Below are positions 1 through 6,091 of a DNA stretch of 8,051 nucleotides, piece after piece. The notes beneath the pieces were generated by a model. That model searched no databases. It saw nothing but the letters and a program-made list of their open reading frames with translations, and was not told where the DNA came from. Position 1 is the first letter of the stretch. The number at the start of each line of letters is the position of its first letter. Origin of the DNA: Acidimicrobiales bacterium (GTDB taxonomy: Bacteria > Actinomycetota > Acidimicrobiia > Acidimicrobiales > RAAP-2); assembly GCA_017883125.1 (NCBI GenBank), contig JADGOD010000013.1, positions 1 to 8,051 of the forward strand, read 5' to 3'. The translations under genes were made by a program, and so were the position numbers.

Positions 1-24
1 AACTACTCGACCGACTCAAGTCCT

Positions 25-750
25 CTAGTGATCATCGACTGGCGACATGGCCATACCGAAGTAGAGGATGGTGAGCAGGGCGAAGATGAAGGCCTGGATG
101 AGGCCGATGGCCATGTCGAAGGGCTTCCAGATCAGCTGTCCGGCGAGCGACCCGTACCAGGGAAGCAGCGTAGCCATGACGACCACCATCAGGCCACCGG
201 AGAACATGTTTCCGTAGAGTCGGAAGGTCAGGGTGATCGGCTTGGTGATCTCCTCGATGACGTTGATCGGGATCATCGCCTTGTATGGCTGGGAGTAGTG
301 CTTGAGATAGCCCCGCACCCCACGTGCCTTCACCGACTCGATGTGCACCCAGACGATGACCGTCAGCGCCATCGCGAGCGGCAGGTTCACGTCAGCGGTC
401 GGCGGGGGCGTCCACTCGCGTCCGTCGTTCGGCAGGACGGCCATCCAGTTGCAGACCAGGATGAAGAGGAAGAGCATCAGAGCGACAGGAACGAACCTGC
501 GACCTTGGGCGCCGATGGACGAGTCCGTGACCTCTTGGAGCTGCTCGATGATCGTCTCGTAGGCCAGTTGGAGCTTGCCTGGGACGCCCTTGGTCGCCTT
601 GCGGCGAACGGCGAAGCCGAGCGCCAGGACGAAGATCGCAGCGCCGACGGACGACCACACGATGTCCATGCTCACCTCAAGACCGAAGATCTTGGTGGTA
701 ACGAGGTGCTCGCCGACGCTGATCTTGGCGACTGCCAACATGGAACTCAC
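25..750 (-). CDS. atpB: F0F1 ATP synthase subunit a
   Basis: This is the proton-channel subunit of the membrane F0 sector; it passes protons to and from the c-ring. The 241-residue product has about five hydrophobic segments (near residues 29-48, 86-106, 124-140, 172-198 and 211-236). The hallmark FRLYGNMFSGG carries the essential Arg at 177 (E. coli R210), and the last helix has QAFIFALLTILYF with Gln219 (E. coli Q252). Positions matching E. coli E219 and H245 are Gly186 and Asp212, as I recall for mycobacteria. Length is normal (E. coli 271, mycobacteria about 250). I chose GTG at 750 because AAGGAGG lies 6 bases upstream and the GTG overlaps the TGA of the preceding atpI-like gene. The in-frame ATG at 741 is 15 bases from that site. 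Reading upstream of 750 would run through the previous gene. The stop is TAG, and atpE should follow beyond the window. Confidence 0.97.
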   Translation of the reverse strand: MSSMLAVAKISVGEHLVTTKIFGLEVSMDIVWSSVGAAIFVLALGFAVRRKATKGVPGKLQLAYETIIEQLQEVTDSSIGAQGRRFVPVALMLFLFILVCNWMAVLPNDGREWTPPPTADVNLPLAMALTVIVWVHIESVKARGVRGYLKHYSQPYKAMIPINVIEEITKPITLTFRLYGNMFSGGLMVVVMATLLPWYGSLAGQLIWKPFDMAIGLIQAFIFALLTILYFGMAMSPVDDH

Positions 751-1163
751 AGCGCCCCTCCTTGGACGAAGATGATCCGGGCCACATTGATCACAAAGAT
801 GACCTGGTAGATCACAAGACCGATGACCAGACCCATCCCGAGGGGAAGGCTGATCAACAGAAGCGCGACAGCGATCACGGTGATCGCTGCAAGACGCCAC
901 GCTGACTTGGTGCGCAGCATCCGACGCAGGACCTTACCCGAACCTTCACCGGTGCCCTGAACCTTGGCGACGCCGGCGTCGAGGAAGCGGAGGTTGAAGA
1001 TGGCGAGAGCCAGCCCAAGCACCATGCCGACAGCAGTCAGCGGCGGAGCGAACAGGAGCGCGACGACGATGGCGAGGCCGCCGATCACGATGGTGAGGAG
1101 CACCGTGCGGCGAAGAATTCGCTGCAGCACGGGGCCGTCGAGGTGGTCGAGGTTCTCAAGCAT
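747..1163 (-). CDS. atpI: AtpI-like membrane protein (ATP synthase subunit I)
   Basis: This is a 138-residue, very hydrophobic protein with four likely membrane helices (near residues 20-38, 42-58, 90-106 and 108-130) and a basic loop between the second and third (around 67-90). Size, topology and position immediately before atpB match the poorly conserved AtpI / ATP-synt_I family, such as the gene before atpB in M. tuberculosis (Rv1303). AtpI proteins are reported to help assemble the c-ring, and with AtpZ to take part in divalent cation handling. There is no catalytic motif, and the assignment leans on context. The ATG at 1163 is preceded by AAAGG about 9 bases away, a weak ribosome site. 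It sits 15 bases after the atpZ-like stop, and its TGA overlaps the atpB GTG (shared GTGA). Confidence 0.75.
   Translation of the reverse strand: MLENLDHLDGPVLQRILRRTVLLTIVIGGLAIVVALLFAPPLTAVGMVLGLALAIFNLRFLDAGVAKVQGTGEGSGKVLRRMLRTKSAWRLAAITVIAVALLLISLPLGMGLVIGLVIYQVIFVINVARIIFVQGGAL
757..763 (-). promoter_or_regulatory. Shine-Dalgarno site setting the atpB start
   Basis: On the minus strand this reads AAGGAGG, followed by GGCGCT and then GTG at 750. It is a full match to the anti-SD with 6-base spacing. It favours the GTG over the ATG nine bases further in. It lies inside the last codons of the atpI-like gene, so the two are probably translationally coupled. Confidence 0.8.
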
Positions 1164-1178
1164 TGCGAGCAGCCTTTG

Positions 1179-1418
1179 TCACAGGTTCCGTCGGACCAGC
1201 GAGACCAGCGAGACCGCAGCCAGACCGCATCCGGCCACCAGCCCGAGGAAGAGGAAGATCGGCGACGTGCCGAACGCCGAATCGGCCCAGATGCCCAGCA
1301 GGACCCCGACCGCCACGCAGACGGCGAGCGTCATCCCCATCGTGGCGAACGCTGTCCATGAGGGCATCGATCGTTGCTCTTCGCTGAGGGGCGGCTGGCG
1401 ATTGTCGGACTCGGTCAC
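1179..1418 (-). CDS. atpZ: AtpZ-like small two-helix membrane protein
   Basis: This is a 79-residue protein: a polar N-terminus (about residues 1-18) followed by two hydrophobic segments (about 20-43 and 50-73) and a short basic end (RRN). The turn LLGIWADSAFGTSPIFLFLG has the G-x-x-x-D...TxP pattern of the AtpZ / F0F1-ATPase gene-1 family, which lies just ahead of atpI-atpB in many operons. The proposed role is as a partner of AtpI in ATP synthase assembly or Mg/Ca transport; nothing here is catalytic. The start is GTG at 1418, the first in-frame start after a TGA 12 bases upstream. No clear Shine-Dalgarno precedes it, and ATG at 1367 (MPSWTAF) is a possible shorter start. It is the first gene of the atp operon visible here, after an 89-base gap. 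Confidence 0.72.
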   Translation of the reverse strand: MTESDNRQPPLSEEQRSMPSWTAFATMGMTLAVCVAVGVLLGIWADSAFGTSPIFLFLGLVAGCGLAAVSLVSLVRRNL

Positions 1419-1507
1419 GCGTCTGTTTCATGGGAGGGAGTTGCATCACGGGAGGGCTCGCTTTTCACGCAGTGTGTGTCGATGAGGGGCCCGTTAGCAC
1501 GGCGAAA
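1419..1507. other. 89-base gap between wecA and atpZ
   Basis: This is the largest non-coding interval in the window and the natural place for an atp operon promoter or an mRNA leader. I see no TAnnnT -10 box, no convincing -35/-10 pair and no terminator hairpin with a T-tract. On the plus strand it holds GGGAGGG twice (1432-1438 and 1450-1456, start-to-start 18 bases). On the minus-strand transcript these appear as two CCCTCCC runs just before the atpZ start. An out-of-frame ATG at 1431 lies 13 bases ahead of the chosen GTG. Confidence 0.5.
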
Positions 1508-2695
1508 TCATTGCACCTCTGAGCCGTTCGCGCCAAAGCGACCCGGTGCCTGGGACTCTTCAGGCACGAGAACGTCGTCCTGATCCTCCGCCGCGTCCTG
1601 GTCGCCTCTTCGGAGCCCAGGGTGGAACCACGTGTAGAGCCCGACTCCGAGCGCCAAGGCGAAGAACGGAACGAAGGGGTTGGCCTTGGGTCTGAAGAGC
1701 GGATAGAGCACGAAGCCGCAGAGCAGAGCGGTCCAGACCCAGAGGATCGCCACGGTGCGGCGGTGGCCGTGACCGAGCCGCACGAGCCGGTGGTGGATAT
1801 GGTCCTTGTCCGGAGCATGGAACCCCTGGCCTCGCGCCGTTCGGCGGACGAAGGCGAAGGCGGCGTCGACCAAGGGCACCCCGAGGATGAAGAACGGGAT
1901 GAAGAGGGGGGCGAAGAAGAAGAACGTCACTCCGCTGGCCGGTGCCGTCCGTCCCCCGATCACCATCGTCGACGCGCTCATGAGGAGCCCAAGGAGCAGC
2001 GAACCGGCGTCTCCCATGAAGATCCTCGCCGGGTGGAAGTTGAAGGGAAGGAAGCCCAGGCAGATCCCGCACGCGATCACGGCGACGAGCGGACCGATGT
2101 TCTGGATGGGGAGCAGACCGAGCCGCTGGAGCTCGATCCCGTAGACAGCGAGGGATCCCGCAGCGATGGCCACCAGGCCGGCGGCGAGGCCATCGAGGCC
2201 ATCGATGAGGTTGATGGCGTTGGTGAGCGCCACCACCCAGAGGGCGGTGATCAAGGGGATAACCCCCGGGGTCAGGACGATGAAGCCGGCGAAGGGCAGC
2301 TTGAGCTGGTACATCGTCACACCGGCGAAGTACAGGATGCTGGCGGCGAGGACCTGGCCGGCGATCTTGGCCGGTGCGGACATCGAGCGGAAGTCGTCGA
2401 TCAACCCCACGATGAAGATCGCCGCAGAGGCCAGCAGAACACCGAGCATCTCGGAGGAGCCCACGAAGTAGACCCTCAGCGCCGGGACTAGGGCGGCGAC
2501 AGCCACGGCCACGCACACTCCGATGAACATCGCCGCTCCCCCGCCATAGGGGGTGTCGCACTCGTGCATCTTGCGGTCGCTCGGGATGTCGACGTAGCCG
2601 AGCTTCGACGCCACGGCGCGGGCCGGCATGGTCGCCGCAGCCGTTACGCCCGCGGCGACCGCCAGTACCAGGAGGTACCACCCGAGGGCCGGCAC
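1508..2695 (-). CDS. wecA: WecA/Rfe-type undecaprenyl-phosphate GlcNAc-1-phosphate transferase (MraY family)
   Basis: This integral membrane enzyme transfers GlcNAc-1-phosphate (or a related sugar phosphate) from UDP-sugar to a polyprenyl phosphate, the first step in building cell-surface glycans. The 395-residue protein has about ten or eleven hydrophobic segments. Family motifs appear in order: Asp-Asp at 100-101 (IDDFRSM), NAINLIDGLDGLAAG at 159-173, FNFHPARIFMGDAGS at 218-232, the conserved Asp277 in PLVDAAF, and DKDHIHHRL at 296-304. The HxHHR motif and the GDAGS context favour WecA/Rfe/TagO over MraY. M. tuberculosis has its Rfe homologue (Rv1302) at the same place before the atp genes, where it starts the arabinogalactan linker; the acceptor glycan here is unknown. 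A hydrophilic, acidic tail (about 362-395) follows the last helix. The GTG start lies 9 bases after the glyA stop, with AGGGG about 11 bases upstream. Confidence 0.9.
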   Translation of the reverse strand: MPALGWYLLVLAVAAGVTAAATMPARAVASKLGYVDIPSDRKMHECDTPYGGGAAMFIGVCVAVAVAALVPALRVYFVGSSEMLGVLLASAAIFIVGLIDDFRSMSAPAKIAGQVLAASILYFAGVTMYQLKLPFAGFIVLTPGVIPLITALWVVALTNAINLIDGLDGLAAGLVAIAAGSLAVYGIELQRLGLLPIQNIGPLVAVIACGICLGFLPFNFHPARIFMGDAGSLLLGLLMSASTMVIGGRTAPASGVTFFFFAPLFIPFFILGVPLVDAAFAFVRRTARGQGFHAPDKDHIHHRLVRLGHGHRRTVAILWVWTALLCGFVLYPLFRPKANPFVPFFALALGVGLYTWFHPGLRRGDQDAAEDQDDVLVPEESQAPGRFGANGSEVQ

Positions 2696-2704
2696 CGTGG
2701 TGCG

Positions 2705-4003
2705 CTACCCCTGCTCGTCAAGCGCGGCGTAGGGATCGAACTGGGCGCAGAGAGCGGCCACGTCGTCACGAACGGTCTTGACCGCCACCTCGTCGCCGCG
2801 CTCGCGGAGAACTCGGCCGATGAGGCTGGCGACCTGCGCCATCTGATCAGGTCCCATGCCAGCGGTCGTCTCGGCTGCGGTGCCGAACCGGAGGCCCGAG
2901 GTCACGAAGGGGCTGCGGGGGTCGTCAGGCACGGTGTTGCGGTTGGCTGTGATCCCACCGCGGTCCATGACCTCCTGGGCCTCCTTGCCGGTGAGGTCTG
3001 CGTCGAACGCCTGGAGGTCGGCGAGGACGAGGTGGTTGTCCGTGCCTCCCGAGACGAGCCGGAATCCCTCCACCTTGAGCGCTACGGCCAGCGCCGCAGC
3101 GTTCTCAACGACCTTGTGGGCATAGACCGAGAAGCTGGGTGCCTGCGCCTCTTTGAAGGCGACCGCCTTGGCGGCGATGACGTGCTCGAGAGGACCGCCC
3201 TGCAGCCCCGGGAAGATGGCGCTGTCGATCTTCTTGGCGAGGTCCTGGGTCGAGAGGATCGCTCCGCCGCGGGGCCCACGGAGCGTCTTGTGCGTCGTGA
3301 AGGTGACCACGTCGGCGATCCCGACCGGGCTCGGGTGAGCGCCACCAGCGATGAGACCGGCGGTGTGGGCGCAGTCGAACATCAGATAGGCGCCGACCTC
3401 GTCGGCGATGCTCCGGAAGTCCTTGGCGTCGATGATTCGCGAGTATGCCGTGGCGCCGGCGACGATCAGCTTGGGTCGCTCGGCCAAGGCCAGGTCACGA
3501 ACCTGATCGAAGTCGATGATCTCGCCCGGTGCCGACGGGTCGTCACTGGCCGGGGTCAGACCGTACGAGACGAAGCGCCAGATCTTCGAGGTGATCGACG
3601 CCGGCGATCCATGGGTGAGGTGGCCGCCCTGGTCGAGGCGCATCGCCAAGATGGTGTCGCCCGGCTCGAGAAGCGCCTGGTACGCCGCAACGTTGGCGTT
3701 GGCGCCCGAGTGCGGCTGGACGTTGGCGTGCTCGGCGCCGAACAGGGCCTTGAGCCGGTCGCGTGCGAGATCCTCGACCTCGTCGATGACCTGGTTCCCG
3801 CCGTAGTAGCGGCGTCCCGGATAGCCCTCGGCGTACTTGTTGGTGAGCACGGAGCCCGTCGCGGCCAGGACCGCGGTCGAGGCGAAGTTCTCGCTGGCGA
3901 TCAGCTGCAGGGTGGTGCGCTGGCGCACGAGCTCTTCATCGAGGAGCCGGGAGATCTCGGGGTCGCTGACCAGCCATCGGGAGAGGGGGGACGAGGGGGT
4001 CAC
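2705..4003 (-). CDS. glyA: Serine hydroxymethyltransferase
   Basis: This PLP enzyme interconverts serine plus tetrahydrofolate with glycine plus 5,10-methylene-tetrahydrofolate, the main source of one-carbon units. The 432-residue protein is of normal length and fully intact. Landmarks: LIASENF at 34-40, YPGRRYYGG at 61-69, the PLP-contacting Asp210 and His213 in FDCAHTAGL, the Schiff-base Lys239 in TTHKTLRGPRGG, and the substrate carboxylate Arg372 in SGLRFGTAAETT. It differs from the commonest forms in a slightly longer loop around 149-162 (TPASDDPSAPGE) and in DCAHTAG where many enzymes have DMAHxAG. The GTG at 4003 is 5 bases past the rpiB stop and has AAGGAGG upstream, lying within the last rpiB codons. 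It is followed by wecA after 9 bases, so rpiB-glyA-wecA look like one transcript. Confidence 0.97.
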   Translation of the reverse strand: MTPSSPLSRWLVSDPEISRLLDEELVRQRTTLQLIASENFASTAVLAATGSVLTNKYAEGYPGRRYYGGNQVIDEVEDLARDRLKALFGAEHANVQPHSGANANVAAYQALLEPGDTILAMRLDQGGHLTHGSPASITSKIWRFVSYGLTPASDDPSAPGEIIDFDQVRDLALAERPKLIVAGATAYSRIIDAKDFRSIADEVGAYLMFDCAHTAGLIAGGAHPSPVGIADVVTFTTHKTLRGPRGGAILSTQDLAKKIDSAIFPGLQGGPLEHVIAAKAVAFKEAQAPSFSVYAHKVVENAAALAVALKVEGFRLVSGGTDNHLVLADLQAFDADLTGKEAQEVMDRGGITANRNTVPDDPRSPFVTSGLRFGTAAETTAGMGPDQMAQVASLIGRVLRERGDEVAVKTVRDDVAALCAQFDPYAALDEQG

Positions 4004-4008
4004 AGGCG

Positions 4009-4482
4009 TCAGGCCTCCTTGGTGTCGATCGGCAAGATCGCGGCGTCGTCGAGCGCCGCCAGCTTCGCCAGGCGAGCGAGATGTCGGCCCTCTTGCGGCC
4101 TGGCCGCCAGGAACGAGTCGAGCGCATCGAGTGCGGTTGCCTCACCGAGTACCCGGGCACCCAGGCAGACGACGTTGGCGTGGTTGTGCTCTCGTGCCAA
4201 GCGCCCGGTGGTGGCGTCGCTGATCACCGCTGCTCGCACGCCGTTGATCTTGTTCGCGGCGATCGAGATCCCGATCCCTGATCCGCAGAGCGCCACACCG
4301 AGATCCGCGGAACCGGTGGCCACCGCCCGGCCCACCGCTGCCCCATAGTCGGGGTAATCGACCGAGACCGACGGGTCGGTGGTCCCAAGATCTCGGACCT
4401 CATAGCCCCGGCCCTCGAGGTGGGCGACCACCACTGCCTTGAGATGGACGGCTGCATGGTCAGATCCAACGACGATTCGCAT
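4009..4482 (-). CDS. rpiB: Ribose-5-phosphate isomerase B
   Basis: This enzyme interconverts ribose 5-phosphate and ribulose 5-phosphate in the pentose phosphate pathway; the family (RpiB/LacAB) acts in the cytoplasm. The 157-residue protein shows the N-terminal SDHAAVHLK (Asp8, His9), DYPDYG at 42-47, the catalytic loop CGSGIGISIAANK with Cys66, and REHNHANVVCLGARV with His99. Having Cys66 as the candidate base resembles the E. coli enzyme; M. tuberculosis RpiB uses a Glu instead, and the matching place here (about residue 71) is hydrophobic. A LacA/LacB-type isomerase is possible, but there is no second subunit or sugar operon nearby. ATG at 4482 lacks a Shine-Dalgarno but has TAGCAT at -12 to -7, implying a leaderless mRNA. 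It is the first gene of the rpiB-glyA-wecA unit. Confidence 0.92.
   Translation of the reverse strand: MRIVVGSDHAAVHLKAVVVAHLEGRGYEVRDLGTTDPSVSVDYPDYGAAVGRAVATGSADLGVALCGSGIGISIAANKINGVRAAVISDATTGRLAREHNHANVVCLGARVLGEATALDALDSFLAARPQEGRHLARLAKLAALDDAAILPIDTKEA
4014..4020 (-). promoter_or_regulatory. Shine-Dalgarno site for glyA inside the rpiB 3' end
   Basis: The minus strand reads AAGGAGG here, 10 bases before the glyA GTG. The same bases encode Lys-Glu and part of Ala at the end of RpiB (TKEA-stop). This supports the GTG start and coupled translation of the two genes. Confidence 0.75.
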
Positions 4483-4488
4483 GGTCCC

Positions 4489-4494
4489 ATGCTA
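4489..4494 (-). promoter_or_regulatory. Candidate -10 box of a leaderless rpiB promoter
   Basis: On the minus strand this reads TAGCAT, matching the actinobacterial TAnnnT consensus. It ends 6 bases before the A of the rpiB ATG (4482), which places the start codon at the expected transcription start. No ribosome-binding site lies between. A -35 match is not evident, as is common in these organisms. Confidence 0.6.
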
Positions 4495-4529
4495 CCGATC
4501 GTTCCCGCCCCCCCGCCGTGGGCCACAGG

Positions 4530-4535
4530 TACGCT
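4530..4535 (+). promoter_or_regulatory. Candidate -10 box of a leaderless thiolase-like gene promoter
   Basis: TACGCT matches TAnnnT and lies at exactly -12 to -7 from the GTG at 4542, so transcription would begin at the start codon. No usable Shine-Dalgarno precedes the GTG. This box is what favours GTG 4542 over the upstream in-frame GTG at 4518. The two divergent -10 boxes are 35 bases apart, so any -35 contacts would overlap, over a C-rich run (seven C at 4508-4514). Confidence 0.55.
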
Positions 4536-4541
4536 CGCCTC

Positions 4542-6086
4542 GTGACGCTCGATCCCCGAACCCCGGTCCTCGTTGGTGTCGGCCAGATCATCGACCGACC
4601 GACCGCCGCTGGGGGCTCCACGCGTCGGCCTGAGCCACTCGATCTGATGGTCGCCGCCCTCCGTGCGGCAACCGAAGACGTCGACGGTGCCGCCCCCGGC
4701 GGGAGCGCTCGGGCGGGCTCGGCCCTGCTCTCCAAGGTCGATCGGCTCGCCACCGTTGCCAGCTTCACATGGCGGCCGGCGAACCCCGCCCTCCTCGTCG
4801 CCGAGCGACTGGGGCTGGCTCCCAGCGACCTCGTCGTCAGCGCCATCGGCGGCTCGATGCCCCAGAAGCTCCTCGCCGAGGGGGCGCAGGCGATCGCCGA
4901 GGGGGCCCTCGACGTCGTCGCCGTGGTCGGCTCTGAAGCGATGTACAGCCGTGGGCTCACCCGTCGTGATCCGGCCACGCCCCATGCCTCGTGGACCGAG
5001 CAAGACCCCAGGACCACACCCGCTCCGCGAGCCTTCGGCAGCGAACGGCCGCCGCTCAGCGACCTCGAGATGGCGCGTGGGGTCCGCCTCCCCGTCGAGA
5101 TCTACCCCCTCTTCGAGAACGCCCTGCGCTCCCGGGAAGGCTGGACGCTCGCCGAGCACCGAGCCCGACTCGGCGATCTGTGGGCCTCGTTCTCCTCCGT
5201 GGCGGCCGAGAACCCCTACGCCTGGATCCGTGAGGTCCACGGCGCCGACGAGATCATCACCCCAACGGCATCGAACCGCATGATCGCCGAGCCGTACACG
5301 AAGCTGATGGTGGCGAACCTCCCGGTCGACATGGGTGCGGCGTTCCTCCTCTGCTCGCTCGAGGCCGCTCGTGCCGCTGGCGTGGAGGGCGACAGGATGG
5401 TCTTCCCCCTCTCCCACGCGCACGGCGACGACCACTTCTTCATCTCGGACCGACCCGAGCTCGATCGCTCGGTCGCCATCGAGCGCGCTGGCAGCACGGC
5501 CCTTGGTGCTGCGGGTGTCGGGATCGACGAGGTCGCTCACATCGATCTCTACAGCTGCTTCCCCATCGCCGTCGAGATGGGAGCGGCCGCCCTCGGCCTG
5601 AGCGTTGATGACCGGTCTCGACCCCTCACCGTGACCGGCGGCCTGACCTTCGGCGGTGGTCCGGGCAACAACTACGTCAGCCACTCGATCGCCTCGATGG
5701 CCACCCGCCTGAGAGCGAACCCCGGTGACATCGGCCTCGTCACCGGCCTGAGCTACTTCGCCTCGAGCCACGCCGTCGGCCTCTACTCGACAAAGCCGCC
5801 CTCGACGCCGTTCCGTGCGCTCGATGTCCAGGACGAGGTCGATGCCACCCCCACCCAGGCGGTCGACCCCGAGATGACCGGCGCGGTGACAGTCGAGACC
5901 TACACCATTGCGTGGAGCCGCGACCAGGGACCCGTCTCGGCGACGCTGGCCCTTCGCGATGCGGCTGGGGTCAGGAGCTGGGGGTTCATCACCGACGAGA
6001 CGGTGCTGTCGTCGATCGCCGGGTCGGAGGTCTGCGGACGATCCGCGACGCTGATGAGCAGCGGGACGGTCGTGCTCGACGACTAG
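4542..6086 (+). CDS. Thiolase-like protein (TLP1 type) lacking the usual catalytic residues
   Basis: The 514-residue protein resembles proteins annotated as acetyl-CoA acetyltransferase in mycobacteria: a thiolase fold (about residues 7-420) followed by a C-terminal domain (about 422-514) of the small beta-rich type described for mycobacterial thiolase-like protein 1. It opens with PRTPVLVGVGQI, and DLVVSAIGGSMPQKLL aligns with the active-site segment of thiolases. The nucleophilic Cys is replaced (Gly near 103), the GHP His loop reads FGGGPGNN (370-377), and the distal CxG region reads TGLSYFASSH (401-410). One Cys remains at 339 in LYSCFP, where SCP2-thiolases have HDCF. It may bind CoA esters, but ordinary thiolysis or Claisen chemistry is doubtful; the substrate is unknown. 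It is the only plus-strand gene. GTG 4542 was chosen because the family begins just before PRTPVLVG and a -10 box sits upstream. Confidence 0.85.
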   Translation: MTLDPRTPVLVGVGQIIDRPTAAGGSTRRPEPLDLMVAALRAATEDVDGAAPGGSARAGSALLSKVDRLATVASFTWRPANPALLVAERLGLAPSDLVVSAIGGSMPQKLLAEGAQAIAEGALDVVAVVGSEAMYSRGLTRRDPATPHASWTEQDPRTTPAPRAFGSERPPLSDLEMARGVRLPVEIYPLFENALRSREGWTLAEHRARLGDLWASFSSVAAENPYAWIREVHGADEIITPTASNRMIAEPYTKLMVANLPVDMGAAFLLCSLEAARAAGVEGDRMVFPLSHAHGDDHFFISDRPELDRSVAIERAGSTALGAAGVGIDEVAHIDLYSCFPIAVEMGAAALGLSVDDRSRPLTVTGGLTFGGGPGNNYVSHSIASMATRLRANPGDIGLVTGLSYFASSHAVGLYSTKPPSTPFRALDVQDEVDATPTQAVDPEMTGAVTVETYTIAWSRDQGPVSATLALRDAAGVRSWGFITDETVLSSIAGSEVCGRSATLMSSGTVVLDD

Positions 6087-6091
6087 CGGCT

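Noticed and set aside
1..24. Bases before the atpB stop
   Set aside because: This is a short stretch downstream of atpB, presumably the leader of atpE outside the window. It is too short to assign anything.
751..900. Upstream extension of the atpB frame to an ATG at 900
   Set aside because: The added 50 residues are low-complexity and Arg/Asp/His-rich, and they overlap the atpI-like gene. A strong Shine-Dalgarno sits directly before GTG 750.
1156..1449. A 97-codon minus-strand frame starting ATG at 1449 and covering atpZ
   Set aside because: It is the out-of-frame shadow of atpZ, Arg-rich with no membrane segments, while the atpZ frame shows a clean two-helix protein at the expected operon place.
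2564..4348. A 594-codon open frame on the plus strand across wecA, glyA and rpiB
   Set aside because: It is antisense to genes with clear catalytic motifs. Its composition (rich in Arg, Gly, Asp, Glu) is that of a high-G+C shadow frame, and it has no recognisable domain.
4518..4541. Upstream GTG at 4518 as the thiolase-like start
   Set aside because: It would add eight residues not expected before the family's PRTPVLVG opening, would place the -10 box inside the gene, and has no ribosome site.
4873..4906. Direct repeat of TCGCCGAGGGGGC (4873-4885 and 4894-4906, 21 bases apart)
   Set aside because: It lies inside the thiolase-like gene and encodes two nearby Ala-Glu-Gly-Ala stretches in a helix. 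Chance codon similarity in high-G+C DNA explains it.
4224..5771. A 515-codon minus-strand open frame through the thiolase-like gene into rpiB
   Set aside because: It is a shadow of the thiolase-like gene that ends in an out-of-frame reading of rpiB. It has no domain signal, and the sense strand is well supported by family motifs.
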